DNA of 30,037 bases, taken from a virus. Positions 29,437 to 30,037 of the stretch are shown one piece after another. The stretch covers positions 1 through 30,037 of the IMG/VR virus record IMGVR_UViG_3300025120_000331. One strand, written 5' to 3'. Under the pieces are notes generated by a model. That model searched no databases. It saw only the letters and a program-made list of their open reading frames with translations, and was not told the DNA's origin. Each line of letters starts with the position of its first letter. The first letter of the stretch is position 1. The position numbers and the translations under genes were made by a program.

Positions 29437-30009
29437 ATGAGTTGTGATATTACAAATGGTCGTGTAGAAGAATGTAAAGATAGTGTATCAGGTTTAAAAG
29501 CCATCTACTTTGCAAACTTTGACGACCTTGACACAGACAACATCACTTACGATGCTACAAACACGGACACCATAGATACTTGGGTTCCCGCTTCACTTAT
29601 TACTCTATACAAGTACGAACTAAAGTCAAACGAAAATTCGTTCACGACTGCCGTTCAAACTTCACGTGACAATGGAACGACATTCTTTGAGCAAACACTT
29701 GCTATTTCTTTAAAGAAACAAGACCAAGCTATGCACAAGAATATTAAGTTACTTGCTTACGGTAGACCAAGAATTATTGTTCGCACTATGACAGACCAAT
29801 TTTTCTTAATGGGACTTGCACAGGGTTGCGATACAACTGCTGGAGAAATTAGCAGTGGTGCGGCTTTGGGAGATTTTAATGGGTACAAATTGACCTTCGT
29901 TGCAAGTGAGGTTCTACCATCCAATTTTATTGATGTTTCTACGGAAGCAGCTTTAAAAACAGCTTTTGCTGATGCTTCTGGAGCAGATGCTTCAATAGCT
30001 ACTACATAG
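29437..30009 (+). CDS. Probable major tail protein
   Basis: This 190-residue protein has MSCDITNGRVEECKDSVSGL, KAIYFANFDDLDTDNITYD, SRDNGTTFFEQTLAISLKKQ and GDFNGYKLTFVASEVLPSNF. The same pattern is frequent in Bacteroidota siphophages directly after capsid genes. Size and predicted beta structure suit the tail tube subunit; capsid cement is a second option. The final residues are Ala-rich (AALKTAFADASGADASIATT). The gene starts 20 bases after the terminator and so needs a signal there, or read-through. The end is also present at 3-74. Confidence 0.65.
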   Translation: MSCDITNGRVEECKDSVSGLKAIYFANFDDLDTDNITYDATNTDTIDTWVPASLITLYKYELKSNENSFTTAVQTSRDNGTTFFEQTLAISLKKQDQAMHKNIKLLAYGRPRIIVRTMTDQFFLMGLAQGCDTTAGEISSGAALGDFNGYKLTFVASEVLPSNFIDVSTEAALKTAFADASGADASIATT

Positions 30010-30037
30010 GTTTTTCTTTTCCTTTCATAATGTAAGA
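29936..30037. repeat. Right copy of near-identical end repeat
   Basis: This equals bases 1-103 apart from silent changes, a TAA/TAG stop difference caused by a one-base indel, and the last two bases. Merging the copies gives a genome of about 29.93 kb and places the terminator at 104-129 behind this tail gene. Confidence 0.85.

Noticed and set aside
1-30037. Integrase, lysogeny module, tRNA genes, reverse transcriptase or diversity-generating repeats
   Set aside because: Both strands were scanned through the reading frames and by eye; no candidate was found. The LamG pair has no template/variable repeat.

Overview
The window looks like one essentially complete tailed-phage genome of about 29.9 kb from a bacterium of the Bacteroidota, most likely a flavobacterium. 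Four things point there. The DNA is AT-rich. Genes start without Shine-Dalgarno sequences, usually after A-rich runs. The recognisable early promoters have the Bacteroidota -7 box TAnnTTTG. The proteins (portal, XkdF-like protease, capsid, LamG fibres, Erf, NinG) are of kinds common in flavobacterial siphoviruses. Every supported gene is on the + strand, packed tightly with frequent ATGA or TAATG overlaps. Bases 1-103 nearly repeat bases 29936-30037, so the contig probably closes into a circle or is terminally redundant; the two copies differ only at synonymous codon positions, the stop codon and the last two bases. I see no integrase, lysogeny repressor, tRNA or CRISPR array, so a lytic life style is the default reading.

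Layout in transcription order, starting from the early region. 7.8-9.7 kb: a cluster of small unassigned genes ending in a protein with a DnaA domain IV-like fold. 9.7-11.5 kb: a nucleotide-metabolism cassette with its own promoter and structured leader. It holds a DUF6378-like protein, a thymidylate-synthase homologue with the Asp typical of dCMP-acting enzymes, a MazG-like pyrophosphohydrolase and a PD-(D/E)XK-like nuclease. 11.5-13.8 kb: replication (winged-helix initiator, RecA-fold ATPase/helicase) and NinG. 13.9-15.6 kb: recombination (Erf annealing protein, YqaJ-like exonuclease, ribbon-helix-helix protein, SSB-like protein). 15.8-18.6 kb: a small gene, a phage sigma factor and the terminase subunits. 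18.7-26.4 kb: tail genes, including a tail-chaperone pair joined by a probable -1 frameshift, and the tape measure. 26.4-29.4 kb: prohead protease, scaffold and major capsid protein. 29.4 kb and across the junction to 7.7 kb: probable tail tube protein, portal, connector, receptor-binding/LamG fibres, then the lysis cassette (small membrane protein, holin, amidase, unimolecular spanin) and a metallophosphoesterase.

Regulation can be partly read. Early operons share TAnnTTTG promoters overlaid by a TTTGTnTATACAAA palindrome. Structural blocks instead carry a short motif, ACGAA-(5-6 A-rich)-GTTATTA, just before the first gene of the block; the phage sigma factor is a candidate reader. Strong intrinsic terminators stand before the portal block, after the recombination operon, before the sigma factor and after the capsid gene.

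The most interesting candidate system is the 9.7-11.5 kb cassette. The predicted chemistry (dCTP to dCMP, then 5-substituted dCMP) next to a nuclease suggests modified cytosine in phage DNA, possibly with attack on unmodified DNA. This is an inference from one diagnostic residue plus gene order.
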